A stretch of 64,000 bases of DNA from the NCBI GenBank assembly GCA_036346395.1, contig CM070599.1:13073232-13137231 (forward strand). Direction: 5' to 3'. The notes beneath the pieces are model-generated. The model had not been told where the DNA came from. It ran no database searches and saw only the letters and a program-made list of their open reading frames with translations. The stretch is from Hsuehochloa calcarea. Lineage: Eukaryota > Streptophyta > Magnoliopsida > Poales > Poaceae. Positions 1 through 11,021 of this stretch are shown one piece after another. A program made the position numbers and the translations under genes. Every line of letters begins with the position of its first letter. The stretch's first letter is position 1.

Positions 1-30
1 GATCTTCTTCACTTCGGTATCTTGCCTTGA

Positions 31-318
31 ATATCATCAACACATGATAATTTCTTCATGCCAAGTCTTGACATGCATCAACACATGATGCATTCTTCCA
101 CTTAACCTCCATCAACACATGATGGGTCTTCTCTTGACTTGATGATCAACTCATGATCATCTCCTCTTCTTGATACGCATCAACACATGATGCATCCTTC
201 ATTAGACCTCCATCGACACACGATGATTTCCATATTTTCAAGCTCTTCACATGCATCAACACATGATGCATCTTCTTCTAACCCCTTGACTTGATGACAA
301 TCAACACATGATGTCATC
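31..318. repeat. Array of eight short hairpins with a constant ACACA-type loop
   Basis: Eight imperfect copies of a short palindrome lie about 30-40 bp apart. The core reads ATCA-ACACA-TGAT. Flanking stem bases differ between copies but stay paired: 73-93 (ATGCATCA/TGATGCAT), 109-125 (CCATCA/TGATGG), 141-161 (GATGATCA/TGATCATC), 177-193, 211-225 (CATCG/CGATG), 251-271, and 293-318 (GATGAC+ATCA paired with TGAT+GTCATC around one bulged A). The first copy (36-48) is weak. Spacers are pyrimidine-rich and not conserved. No coding frame spans the array. Its function is unknown. Confidence 0.85.
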
Positions 319-520
319 CCAACTCTTCATTATCCTGGAACATAACCTATTCATCCAACTCAAACAAAATGTTAGTTCCACAATATGATTATCATTAATT
401 ACCACACCATACCATTAACTCATAATGGTGGGACAAGATACTTCAATCTTTCTCTTTTTGGTAATTGATGATAACCACTTCAATTGCACATAAATTGAAT
501 ATAGATAATTGAAAGTAACA
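319..520. other. AT-rich non-coding spacer between hairpin arrays
   Basis: I see no gene here. A stretch at about 370-425 (attagttccaca, then accattaactcataatgg) recurs in diverged form at about 973-1030, so this block and the later one may be an old duplication. Confidence 0.5.
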
Positions 521-683
521 CAACATGAGTATATATGAACTACACAGGTTCTATATACTCCAACATGAGTATACAAGAACTTGTGTAGTTCTTGTATACT
601 CAAAACATGAGTATACAAGAACTACACAAGTTCTATACACTCATAACATGAGTATACACGAACTACACATGTTCTGTATACTC
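521..683. repeat. Four-copy tandem repeat, period about 41 bp, each unit a hairpin
   Basis: Units start at about 521, 561, 602 and 643. Each reads ACATGAGTATA...GAAC, a loop, then GTTC...TATACTC. Unit 2 is a perfect 14-bp stem (567-580 pairs with 588-601) around the loop ttgtgta. The other three have the loop tacaca(n). Units 1 and 4 have one bulged base and unit 3 is less well paired. Short reading frames across the array are by-products of the repeat. Confidence 0.85.
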
Positions 684-1168
684 AAAAGGATATGTTTCAA
701 AGTAAAGATCCTAAATATATGTGGAAAACGGAATATAGATCAATACTAATAAAACCGTAAAATATAGAGTGAACTCCCCCTAAATATGTGCATACACAAA
801 TGCATAAATAGAAACATATGCACATATTCAAGTTATACTTATGGTGAAGTTCAACCTATATTTTGGATCCAAAGAATGCAACAATATATAAGAGTATAAA
901 GTCGAATGCATACCTCATTAAATTTCACCTTTATATCCAAATGAGACTACACATTAGATATAACAATAAAATATTAGTCTCACAAATAGATTTATCATTA
1001 ATCACCAAAACACTCCATTAACTTATAATGGCGGGTCGAGATCCTTTACCCACACAACCCCAATCTCGACCTCCACCACCTCTACCTCTGTTACAGACCA
1101 TTACACCCGACTCTAGTCCCAATCCTCTTTCGAACCTCTCCAGCAAAACTAACACTGACATCCGTACC
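684..1168. other. AT-rich non-coding stretch
   Basis: No gene recognised. It contains gaactccccctaaat (about 771-785), which resembles the reverse of a retroelement polypurine tract, and a nearby atatgcacatat palindrome. This could be the 3' untranslated end of a minus-strand Copia-type element, but no LTR can be paired with it in the window. Confidence 0.35.
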
Positions 1169-1342
1169 AACACCACTGTACAACACCAATCGCATCACCA
1201 TATCCTCCACTAGAGCTACCACTATCAACACCACTTTACAACACCAATCACATCACCATAGCCTCCTCTAGAGCTACCACTACCAACACCACTTTACGAC
1301 ACCAATCGCATCACCATAGTCTCCACTAGAGCTACCAGTAGC
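1169..1342. repeat. 58-bp tandem repeat, three copies
   Basis: Copies start at 1169, 1227 and 1285 and share the start aacaccact followed by a caccaatc-type segment and ctagagctacca. The exact 58-bp offset is seen directly. A short reading frame runs into the array, but 58 is not a multiple of three, so the array is unlikely to be coding. Confidence 0.8.
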
Positions 1343-2766
1343 TCCTACCTCATCATCACCATCATCGAGCTGAATAACCAAAGTCACCACCTGAACAGTC
1401 TTCAAGACCGCCACCAATTCCACTATTAGCACAACCACCAAAGCCACCACCTAAACATTCTTCCCCCTGTCTTCCATGTCGTACCCTCTGATATTATCAC
1501 CACCTAAGGTTCCTGAACCATCACCCACTTCCACCATAGCAATCAACAACAACCTAATATAAAACCCCACAACCAAGCGAGTAGCAAGAACACTAAGCAA
1601 ACACATCATCCACTCTCTCCTTTCCCAACACAACACAAGTAATCATATCAGATCCTCCACCAATCTAGATCCACACCAGATCAGATAATCCATACAACAT
1701 CATATAGTCATACTTCCACACTGGATAAGAAGATCCTCCATCCTCGAAGCACCCACACCAGATCATATCTTTCACACCTCCACACTGAATCCACCACAAT
1801 GGATCTGAGATCCACACCAAATCTTCCGCACCGGATCCCACCTCCACACCAGATCAGCTCGCAAGCACATAGCAAACCTCCCGAGCGTGACCACCAACTG
1901 ATTCCACGCAAAGGATCCAACCGATTCTATGCAAAGAATCCAGCCACACCTGATTGCTAGACCCCCCCTTCTTTCTTTTTCCTTTTCTTCTCTTTCTCCC
2001 TTTTTTTCTTTTCTTTCCGCACGCCTGCACCTCTGTGCCTTCTCTCTCTTCCTCCTCCACCGAAGCACCGATCGTAAGCTCCTTCTCCCCTCTCTCTTCT
2101 TCCTCCACCGAAGCACCTCTTCGTCTCTCGGTCAAGCCAACCACCTCTTCACCGACGCTGCCGCCTCTCCACAAGCCACTACGCCCTGCCCTCGGCCTCG
2201 GCTTCCTCGCCTGTGCCTGGATCTAGCAACCGACCGTCGGATCCCTTCTCCTACACCATTGACACCCTCATCTTCCTCTCCTCCTCCTGATTTCAGCACT
2301 GAGATTCCCCCCCCCCCCACGAGGGCTTCCTTCCGCCGTCGCGCGCTTCCTTCTGCCCTCCTCTTTCTCTTCTTCCGATTCACTGGATACCTTCTGCTTC
2401 TCAAGCCCCCGTCGGCCTACCGAGCTCCTTCCTCCTCAACACCGGCCAGATCCACCGGATCCCGCCGCCAGCCAACCCTTCTCCACCGTCGGCCCGAGCG
2501 CTGGATCCACTTCTCCTGAGCTCCACCGCTCGGTGCCACAGCTGGCCTCTATCTCCCCTCTCTACCTCGACTGACACCGCATCTGCGCCTCCTCACGTTG
2601 CCGCCCCGGCTTGTCCACACGCAACCTGATCGGCTGCGATTCGTTCCCGTGTGACACGGTCATAGAGGACCACGTGCAACGAGGCAGCGCGGTGGGCGGA
2701 TCGACGACGACGACGATGACAGTTTCGAGGTAAGGGTTTGCTTGGACAAGGGTTTAGGGTTGGGTT
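1343..2766. other. Non-coding, GC-rich and pyrimidine-rich stretch
   Basis: No supported gene. About 1960-2110 is almost pure pyrimidine on the plus strand. About 2110-2740 is GC-rich and looks like a plant 5' exon or leader. The longest plus-strand frame (1929-2519) encodes a low-complexity S/P/L/F-rich peptide without a recognisable domain, and I do not call it a gene. The stretch lies just inside the primer-binding-site-like sequence at 2767-2779. It may therefore be the internal part of a non-autonomous retroelement carrying host-derived sequence. Confidence 0.4.
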
Positions 2767-2912
2767 GGCTCTGATACCATGTAGAAATTTTAGAAATAAT
2801 TGTATGTATCCCTTAGGACATCCACACCCTTTATTTATAGTACTAAATATTATAATTCGACTCAAACTCTTAGCTAAACTTTAATATCTTCGACACTTTT
2901 TTTTTCTTAACA
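2767..2912 (-). mobile_element. Orphan short LTR with initiator-Met primer binding site
   Basis: On the minus strand, TGGTATCAGAGCC (2767-2779) matches the canonical primer-binding site complementary to initiator tRNA-Met. It directly abuts a candidate LTR (2780-2912, about 133 bp) that begins TGTTAAG and ends TTTCTACA on that strand, so it has TG...CA ends. The element interior would lie to the left (below 2767). I could not find a second copy of the LTR in the window, so the element is truncated or extends off the left edge. The small LTR suggests a TRIM-like or short-LTR Copia element (inference). Confidence 0.45.
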
Positions 2913-3721
2913 GTCGAGTCACCTCGTCCTTGGAGAACAACTAGCAAGTAGGTGCATATCTTTTTTTTTCTTTTCTTGATAGCAGTAGCTGCATATCGAT
3001 AAGGCAAAAGAACAAAAGCAGCCTAAATTACAACAAGGGAATCTCTCCTTGGAATGGGGAGTGGAAGTTTGTTTACAATCATTCGTCTTAAAATTGCTCG
3101 CATGAAAAAAAAAAAAGAATATATTTTGAATATGTAGAGACCTAGGAGTATTTTGCAGAGGACAAAGAGAATCACAGGCTGCCCGAGGAAGGTATTCCAA
3201 ATTTGTAATACAGTCACCACTGTAAGGTCAGCAATATCAAATGGTGCGTTCATTTGTCTTGTTCGTGGAGCAAGAACGGAGTCAGAAAATTAAAGACGAG
3301 GCAGCGATGTGGTAACTGGCAAGAGATGGACATCATAACATAAGAAGGAAAGAAAGAGAACTCCTATAGAAAACTCTTCCTTGTACCGTTGTACGTGAGC
3401 AGTCCGTGCATTCATTTGTCTTGTTCATGGAGGGCAACAGCGGAGTTAGAAAATTTAGACGAGGGAGCTCTGTAGCAAGATATGAACAACAATGGGGCCA
3501 TATAAGCTTTTTCTTCATTTTACATGGTAAAATTAAGAGGTTTGTGTGTTGTGCTAAATTATTTAAACAGAGACAAAATTTTAGCTTTTTCTAGAAGGTT
3601 GTCTCTGGATAATGTAGAAGCTTTTTTAGAGACAACTTATTGTACATATGGAACGGACATGGCCTTAATTTGGATGTCCACACCTACAGTATATAAGCAC
3701 ATACAATGGCTAGGGAAGCAT
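2913..3721. other. Non-coding host sequence left of the Copia insertion
   Basis: No gene recognised. A segment starting gtgcgttcatttgtcttgtt (about 3244) recurs in diverged form about 163 bp later, and both copies continue into ...aacggagt[ct]agaaaatt. A 9-bp inverted repeat, gttgtctct/agagacaac, lies at about 3598-3640. The host sequence resumes at 11022. Confidence 0.5.
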
Positions 3722-3726
3722 GTAAG

Positions 3727-4699
3727 TGTTGAATATGAGGGCAATATTTTAATTTCATATTTTAATAGACAACAGATATTGCAAAAGACTAATGATGCAT
3801 AAACCAGTACTAACAACATGCAAACCATTCTACTTCACAATATATTCAAAAACCAGAATGTAGCAAGACAGTCAGACCCACGAAAGACTTACTGTCGTGT
3901 TCGAAGAAGAAAAGGAAGCAGCGCAGACGCAGACGAATCAACCACATGAGCGGTCGCGCAGACGTGCGCTACCCAGAAACCTTATTGCCGCCCCCGTGCA
4001 GGTCTTCATGACAACAACGGTTCGCAGATACCGCTTCCCTTCTTCACGGTGCACGCTGAGAAGAAGAGTCAACGAGATTCAAACGGCGCGGTACAATAGC
4101 ACAGGATTTCAGAGGAATAAGAGAAGGAATGAGGCAGAGTCTATGCGTAATGCTCTGGACGTCTCCAGGCATATATATAGAGATGACTGGTAACTGAATG
4201 TTTAAGTAGCCATTTACCCACTGGTAACTGACGCACTTAACTAGCCATTTACCCACTGGTAACTGCCTGTCATCATCTCCCAATAAAGTCTCAAATTCAA
4301 ACGTTTGAATCAAATTCAAACAGAGAGAGTTGCATGGTTCAGCAAAAACAAAGTGGACTTGGTCTGCCAAGTGGCGCGCCACGTCACGGCACGGTCGCGC
4401 GTCGCAAGTCGCAAGTCACAAGTCACGCGATTTTTCACGCGAAAATACGAGCGCAAAGTCACAAGTCACGCGATTTTTCACGCGAAAATGCGCAGCAGCG
4501 CAGCGCTTGGCGTGCGTGTGTGTTTAGCCAAAGCCCTCCTCGTGCCACCCCCATCCATGTGTCACATGTTTCAAAGAGTGACAAGAACTCCACATTATAT
4601 ATTGGGCTCCTCCACCTTACCTTAGCAATATGGTACTAAACCATATATGCTTTGGAATTATAGAAAATGGATCTCACTATTATGGGCCTATTTCCAACA
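3727..4699 (-). repeat. 3' LTR of Copia-1
   Basis: It pairs with 10165-11016 over its full length, with many small differences. It contains duplicated segments such as two copies of agtcacgcgatttttcacgcgaaaa (about 4420-4487) that the right LTR lacks, so the two LTRs differ in length. The edges are TG (3727) and CA (4699). Confidence 0.93.
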
Positions 4700-5245
4700 A
4701 TCCCCCACCAATTCCAAAGCAGGAACAATAGGATATCAAGGATATTGTGCTGAAGTACTGTTAATATACCAGTCTTTTAGTGTAAGTCTCATACGGGTTG
4801 AACTTGTACCTAGAATGACAAGATTCATCTCCTCACAGCTGATGAATGGACTATGCCTTGAATTCACATCTTTTCATGATTAGATTTCTCTTGAAATCTC
4901 AACTGATACTAGGTTGTCAAAAAACCTCGCCTAAACGGAGAATTATTTGGTCATGCTCCCTTATCTGCTCATGAGCTTTCTAAAGAATGCCATATTCTCA
5001 TGAACTGTGACCTCACAGTTAAGCTCAAGTAGGTGTATTCATTTTAGGTATCCTGTAGGCTAATACCTTTTCCCTCATTGGATACTAGAATACATTAAGG
5101 ATTTAAGCCACCCTTCCATACAGTTGAGAGTACTCTATCTATTAGGACACAGGTACATGTATTTTAAAATGTACTCTCTTGTTCAAACATCAACTTGTTT
5201 TTCCCATTACCTAAGTCACGAGATCTCCGATCAAGTAGGTATGGG
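4700..5245 (-). other. 3' untranslated region and polypurine tract of Copia-1
   Basis: The minus-strand polypurine tract (4700-4712) is followed by about 530 bp with no reading frame, up to the RNase H stop codon at 5246. This is the expected layout between pol and the 3' LTR. Nothing else is seen. Confidence 0.7.
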
Positions 5246-6028
5246 TTACTGTTGAGTTGTAACTCCAATGGGCCTCATTCCCATGTCAATAGACGCAACG
5301 AAAATAGCCTTCCGTGCTAGCTTCTTTGTGAAAGGGTCTGCCATATTTTTCTCAGTGCGTATATAATTCACAGTAATTACTCCGGAGTTTCTCAGTTTTC
5401 TGACAGATTTAAGCCTGCGCTTCATATGTCTGGAGGACTTCATATTATCCTTTGTACTTGTGACTTTAGCCAATATTGTTTGATTATCACAGTACATTAG
5501 GATTGCCGGTGTTGGTTTCTCAACCAACGGCAAGTCCAACAAAAGCTCTCTTAGCCATTCAGCCTCAACAGTGGCTGTGTCAAGTGCTACTGGTTCTGCT
5601 TCCATGGTTGACCTCGTCAATATGGTCTGTTTGCAAGACCTCCATGAAACTGCAGCACCAGCTAAAGTGAACACATAGCCATTTGTAGCTTTGATCTCAT
5701 GCGCATCAGAGATCCAATTGTAATCATTGTATCCTTCTAATACAGAAGGATATCCAGTATAAGTAATTCCAAGAGATGTTGTGCCTTTCAAGTAACGCAA
5801 CACTCTTTCAAGTGCCTCCTAGTGATCATCTCCTGGGTTAGATGTAAACAGACTTAATTTGCTCACAGCAAATGAAAATATCAGGTCTAGTTGCACCAGC
5901 TAAATACATGAGTGACCCAATAATTTATGAATATCTTAATTGATCTTTTCCTGGCCTTTGGTTTTCTCGACGTTTAATGCTCGCATCATAGGGCGTTAGA
6001 GAAATTTTACAATTCTCATAGCCAAAAC

Positions 6029-7002
6029 TGATGAGGACATCCCTTCTATGGATACAACTCATCCACAGCAAGTGTTGCAAGGACCACTTACTCGAGCTCG
6101 TGCTCGTCAACTTAATTACCAGGTGAACTCATTCCTAACTTCATATGTTACTGAGAATAGACCACTACCTAATGCAAGTGATTTAATTGTGCTTAGGAAC
6201 TTGGGAAAGGATGTAGGAAAGGGACATGGAGTCATGGACATGCACGGAAGGAATAATGAAGGTCACCATGTCACTTTAGGACCAAGTCAAGCACGAATTC
6301 GAGTTGGACACGTTCGGAATCGAGTCGGAGACTGCTGCGATGGTACCAAGTTCAAATGGGCGTAACTTCCTCATACGGACTCCGTTTGGGACGTTCTTGT
6401 ACTTCATGGAAAGCTTATGAAGTCTACTCTCCAACGGATCCAACCTCATCTTCAAATTCCATCTGAGCCGGCCGAAATCCTCAAAAGAGTCCACGTTGAT
6501 TTCTGAGTACGAGTCAAAAAGGGTGCTGCACCACCCCCACTTGGGCCCATGGGCCGTGTAACCCTAGGGCGTGCATTGGACGCCACCCCTGGTCGTTCTC
6601 CCTATAAAGGAGCCGCCACCTCCGTTGCTAGGACTTGGATTTCGTTGAGTTTAGGTTTAGCATTGTGCAAACTTTGTTCTTCAGTTGTGTCGAACGACCA
6701 CCTGTCAAGACAGCTTCGGGATCCCATCTTTGCTATTCGCAATACAATTTATGCTTCCTTCTTATTCGCAATATCAGATTGTCTATATCTTATTCTTGCT
6801 AGTTCTTCGATTGCTCGCAGGGATTGAACTTCGTGTTCAGGTTGATCACGCCTCCAGCGAGGTCAATAACACTTCGGAGTTGGTTCAGCGATTGCTAAGG
6901 CGCAAGCGTCGTCGTACGGTTGTAGTCGGATCGTGAGAGTCACCGCCACCAAAATCGATAGTTATCAATCTCATCGAAAGATCGGACACCTCGTTTCCAT
7001 CA
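6029..7002 (+). mobile_element. Solo LTR of a Ty3/Gypsy (chromovirus-like) element
   Basis: A 974-bp unit starts TGATGAGGACATCCC and ends TTTCCATCA. It is flanked by AAAAC on both sides (6024-6028 and 7003-7007) and sits inside the Copia-1 reverse transcriptase. No second LTR or internal region is present, so this is a product of LTR-LTR recombination. Its first about 335 bp are an open frame reading DEDIPS...GPLTRARARQLNYQ, the pol C-terminal tail that in some chromoviruses extends into the 3' LTR. A TATA-like ctataaagg lies at about 6602-6610. LTRs with the same start occur in elements Y, N and A. Confidence 0.93.
6030..6365 (+). pseudogene. LTR-encoded C-terminal tail of a Gypsy polyprotein
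   Basis: The frame is open from the second base of the LTR to a stop at about 6363. It begins DEDIPSMD, passes GPLTRARARQLNYQVNSF and ends ...GTKFKWA. The TRARA-type basic motif is shared with the tails of element A (GPITRARAK). There is no start codon of its own function; the tail would be translated only as the end of a full-length pol. It is a relic because the rest of the element is gone. Confidence 0.75.
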
Positions 7003-10000
7003 AAAACGGCTTAATATTTTCTCAGCATAATGGGATTGGCTTAAAGTGATCCCATCCTCGTTCTTGATCAATTTAATATTCAGAATGGCATCTGCCTCTC
7101 CTAAGTTTCTCATATCAAAGCATCGAGTAAAAAAATATCTGACCTCGTCAATTACGGTAGTGTTTGTTCTAAATATAAGTATGTCATCCACATACAAACA
7201 CAAGATCACTCCTTGACCCCCACCATAACGATAATATACACATTTATCAGCTTCATTCACAACAAAGCCAGCAGATATCAAAGTTTTATCAAACTTCTCG
7301 TGCCATTGTTTAGGTGCTTGCTTTAGACCATATAATGATTTTAATAATCTACATACCTTATTTTCCTGTCAAAAAATCACAAAACCATCCGGTTGATCCA
7401 TATAGATTTCTTCCTCCAGCTCTCCATTAAGAAAAGCTGTCTTTACATCCATTTGATGGACATGTAGACTATAGGAAGATGCTAACACAAGAAGCACTCT
7501 GATGGTGGTTAATCTGGCGACAGGATAATAGGTATCAAAGAAATCTTCTCCCTCTTTCTGGGAGTAACCTTGGCCACAAGTTTTGTCTTGTACTTCTCAA
7601 TAGTACCATCAGGCCTTACTTTCTTTTTGAAGATCCACTTACATCCTACAGGTTTACACCAGATAGGATGATCAGTTATCTCCCAAGTCCCGTTAGCCAT
7701 GATAGAGTCCATCTCGCTACAGACTGCTTCTTTCCAATACTCAGCATCAGAAGATGCATAAGCCTCACATCATCCACGAGGTATACAATAAAGTCATCAC
7801 CAAAGGTTTTCTCAACCCTTTGTCTCTTGCTCTTTCGAGGAGCTTCTGCGACTAGATTGTTATCATTCTCAGGGATATCACATATTGGTTTAGAAATGGT
7901 GGGAAGTTCAGAAGTTTGATTATTCTCACTTTTAAAATTTTCAATTTGAACATTCTTGGTTTATGAAGTACTGCCTGTAGTTCTCATAGGAAAATAATCC
8001 TCAAAGAATGAAGCATCTATCGACTCCATTATTGTGTTAGCAATAATCTCAAGAGTTTATGATTTAACTACTAAAAATCTATAAGCCGTGCTATTATGAG
8101 CATATCCTAGAAAAATACAATCGATTGTTTTAGGTCCAAGCTTTCTCTTTTTCTGCAATGGTATATTGACCTTTGCCAAACACCCCCAAGTTCGCAGAAA
8201 ATTGACATTCGGTTTTCTCCCCTTCCATCCCTCATAAGGAGTAATCTCACTCTTTTTATTGATTACTCTGTTTAGGACAAAAGTTGATGTCAATATAGCT
8301 TCCCCACACCATGCCTTAGGCATACCAGCACTCTCTAACATGGCATTAACCAAGTCTGTTAGTGTCCGATTTTTTCTCTCAGCTACCCCATTTGATTGGG
8401 GGTGAATACGGTGATGTAAATTCATGGATTATTCCATGCTCAGAACAAAATTGAGAAAATTCATGAGAGATGTACTCTCCTCCACGATCAGACCTTAGTA
8501 TTTTTATTTTCTTCTCTAGTTGGTTCGCAACCTCGGCCTTATAAATCTTAAAGTAGTTTAAAGCTTCATCCTTAGTTTTTAGCAAAAACACATAACAATA
8601 ACGTGTTGCATCATCAATCAAAGTTAAAAAATATCTTTTGCCTCCTTTTGTCAATAGTCCATTCATTTCACACAAATCTGAATGAACAAGATCTAATGGT
8701 GCCAAGTTCTTTTCGTCCTCTAATCTCTTAAAGGGTTTGCGAGGTTGCTTTGCTTGCACACATAGTAGCACTTTGATCCTTTGACAATTTCACATTTTAG
8801 AATTAAATCTAATTTGGACATTCTAGCAATACTATCAAAACCAAATGATGAAGCGAGAATGCCAAATATTTACCTCACATTTATTTAAACCAGTTGCAAC
8901 ATTGATTATAACAAGACTCTAAAGTATTTAGCGGAACAAGCTTCGCTCTCATAGCCTTTACCAACAAAATTCCCGAACTTAGACATTACAATTTTATTTG
9001 ACTCAAAGACTAGCTTATAGTAGTCCCTACATGTCTGTAACCACTAACGAGGTTCTTGTTTATTGTAGGAGCATCTTTACGTTCCTCAAGTGGACAATCT
9101 TCCCTGAAGTAAGCTTCAGATTCACCGTGCCAAGACCAAGAACAGAAGCATGCGACCTGTTTCCCATTAGGACAGAGGAAGCCCCTGCTGCCTGGTAAGA
9201 AGAAAACAAGGAAATATCAGAACAAACGTGAACATTAGCACCAGTATCAACCCACCAATCAGTGGATTGATATGCTAAAAAAACAATAGGAGAATTACTA
9301 TACCCTCCTGAAGTCGAGGCCTCACCTATGATCACGTTGACAGCCTTCTTCTTCAGCTGGTCACCATCTCTGCTCTTGCGGAAATGACAGTCTTTCACCA
9401 TATGACCGTTTTTCCCACACACAAAGCAGGTGATGTTCTTCATATCCTTTTACTCAGTTTTCTTCATAAAGCTAGTTGTCTTGTTCGGTTTGTTGGATTT
9501 GTACTTCTTCGCAACAATCTTTTTCTCTATGAAATTTGCATTGTTCTGACCAGAAGTGTTGGGTGCATCTTTTGCTCTTGCCTTTTCTTCCACATCGAGG
9601 GCAGCAATGAGATCTTCAACGGAAATCTCTTCCCTCTTGTGTTTCAAGCTAGTTGCAAAATCCCTCCAAGAAACAGAAAGTTTGGCGACAATACCCGCAG
9701 CCACAAACTTAGGAGGCAACACACAGCCCAGGTGCGCAATCTCACCAACCAATAGCTGGAGATCATGAGCTTGGCCAACTATGGACTTAGCCTTATCCAT
9801 GCTAAAGTCGAAGAATTGCTTACAGATCTAGAGCCAGTGACCTGCCTCTACCTCTGCATATTTGTGCTCTAGTGCATCCCACAACTCTGTGGCGGACTTA
9901 TAGTCCATATACACATCGTAGAGTGATGCGCGGAATGGTGAGAATGCGACCTAAGCGATCTTGTTCGCATTATCGAGCGCATATCGCGATCCATCGCAAA

Positions 10001-10164
10001 TGGATCTGCGGGTGTATTATCCACCACGACCCCAAAGACATGAGCGAACTTGGCTCTGATGCGCCATCTCGAAAATTCTGACAAGAAAACCTCTCAGGTT
10101 TCATAGCATCAGAAGCTTCAGCCATAGTTGTGTTGCAACAAAGTTTACAATAAGATTTCTGGAA

Positions 10165-11016
10165 TGTTGAATATGAGGGCAATATTTTAATTCTATATTT
10201 TAATAGACAACAGATATTGCAAAAGACTAATGATGCATAAACCAGTACTAACAACAGGCAAACCATTGTACTTCACAATATATTCAAAAACCAGAATATA
10301 GCAAGACAGTCAGACCCACGAAATACTTTACGCCGTGTTCGATGAAGAAAGGAAGCGGCATGACGCAAGCGAATCAACCACACGGCGGTCGCGCGAGATG
10401 TCTGTTGCCGAAACCTTATTGCCGTCCCGTGCGGTCTTCACGCAGCGACAGCGGTTCGGAGATACCGCTTCTCTTCTTCACGGTGCACGCCGAGAAGAAG
10501 AGTCGACGAGGTTCAGATGGCGCGGTACAACAGCACATGATTTCAGAGTAAGAAGAGAAGAAATGAGGCAGAGTCTATGCGCAATGATCTGGACGTCTTT
10601 AGGCATATATATAGAGATGATAGTGGCCCGGTGATTAAGTAGCCATTTACCGAGTGGTAACGCCTATCATCATCACCCAATAAAGCCTCAAATTCAAACG
10701 TTTGAATCTCATTCAAACAGAGAGAGAGTTGTATAGTTCAGCAAAAACAAAGTGGACTTGGTCTGCCAAGTGGCGCGCTACGTCACGGCACGGTCGCACG
10801 ATTTTTCACGTGAAAATGCGCGAATGCCCGCACGCGTGCGTGCGCGCGTGTGTGTTTAGCCAAAGCTCTCCTCGTGCCACCCTCATCCATGTGTCACATG
10901 TTTTAAAAAGTGGCAATGACTCCACCTTATATGTTGTGCTTCTCCACCTTACCTTAGCAATATGGTACTAAACCATACATGCTTTGGAATTATAGAAAAT
11001 AGGCCTATTTCCAACA
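10165..11016 (-). repeat. 5' LTR of Copia-1 (promoter LTR)
   Basis: It pairs with 3727-4699. A TATA-like run, tatatata (10606-10613), lies in the expected U3 position on the minus strand. Just inside this LTR, on the minus strand, the sequence reads TTCCAGAAATCTTATTG. This does not match the usual initiator-Met primer site TGGTATCAGAGC, and the gag ATG follows after only 39 nt. Confidence 0.93.
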
Positions 11017-11021
11017 GTAAG

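Larger units (their letters stand above)
5246..10125 (-). pseudogene. Copia gag-pol polyprotein, disrupted
   Basis: The gag ATG is at 10125, only 39 nt inside the 5' LTR. Visible blocks from N to C are: gag (10125 to about 9450); a CCHC zinc knuckle C-x2-C-x4-H-x4-C (9387-9428); the protease motif WWVDTGA (DTG at 9240-9248); an integrase core with HSDL, RSDRGGEY and NGVAERK, which supply the D, D and E (8057-8771); reverse transcriptase with LYVDD (7183-7194), preceded by a fragment starting at 7712; and RNase H with STMEAE and CDNQ (5246-5803). The frame is broken by several stops and small indels. It is also split by the solo LTR at 6029-7002, between the residues KILSR and FGYENC. Catalytic motifs survive, but no long frame does. 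It would make the capsid and the copy-and-integrate enzymes in the cytoplasm and nucleus. Confidence 0.9.
3727..11016 (-). mobile_element. Ty1/Copia LTR retrotransposon, complete but degraded (Copia-1)
   Basis: Two LTRs (3727-4699 and 10165-11016), both starting TGTTGaat and ending ttccAACA, bound the element. It is flanked by the 5-bp target duplication GTAAG (3722-3726 and 11017-11021). Next to the left LTR lies a polypurine tract on the minus strand (4700-4712, atcccccaccaat on plus), which sets the orientation. The domain order on the minus strand is gag, protease, integrase, reverse transcriptase, RNase H, which is diagnostic for Copia. A solo Gypsy LTR is nested in it at 6029-7002. Confidence 0.95.

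Noticed and set aside
1..683. CRISPR array
   Set aside because: The repeats are palindromic units with variable stems, not constant repeats with unique equal-length spacers, and the genome is a plant's.
1929..2519. A 196-codon plus-strand frame rich in S, P, L and F
   Set aside because: Low-complexity translation of a pyrimidine-rich stretch. No domain, and overlapping frames are equally open on both strands.
2740..2766. Telomere-like gggtttagggttggg
   Set aside because: Only two imperfect units, internal to a chromosome-like repeat region, next to a retroelement PBS.
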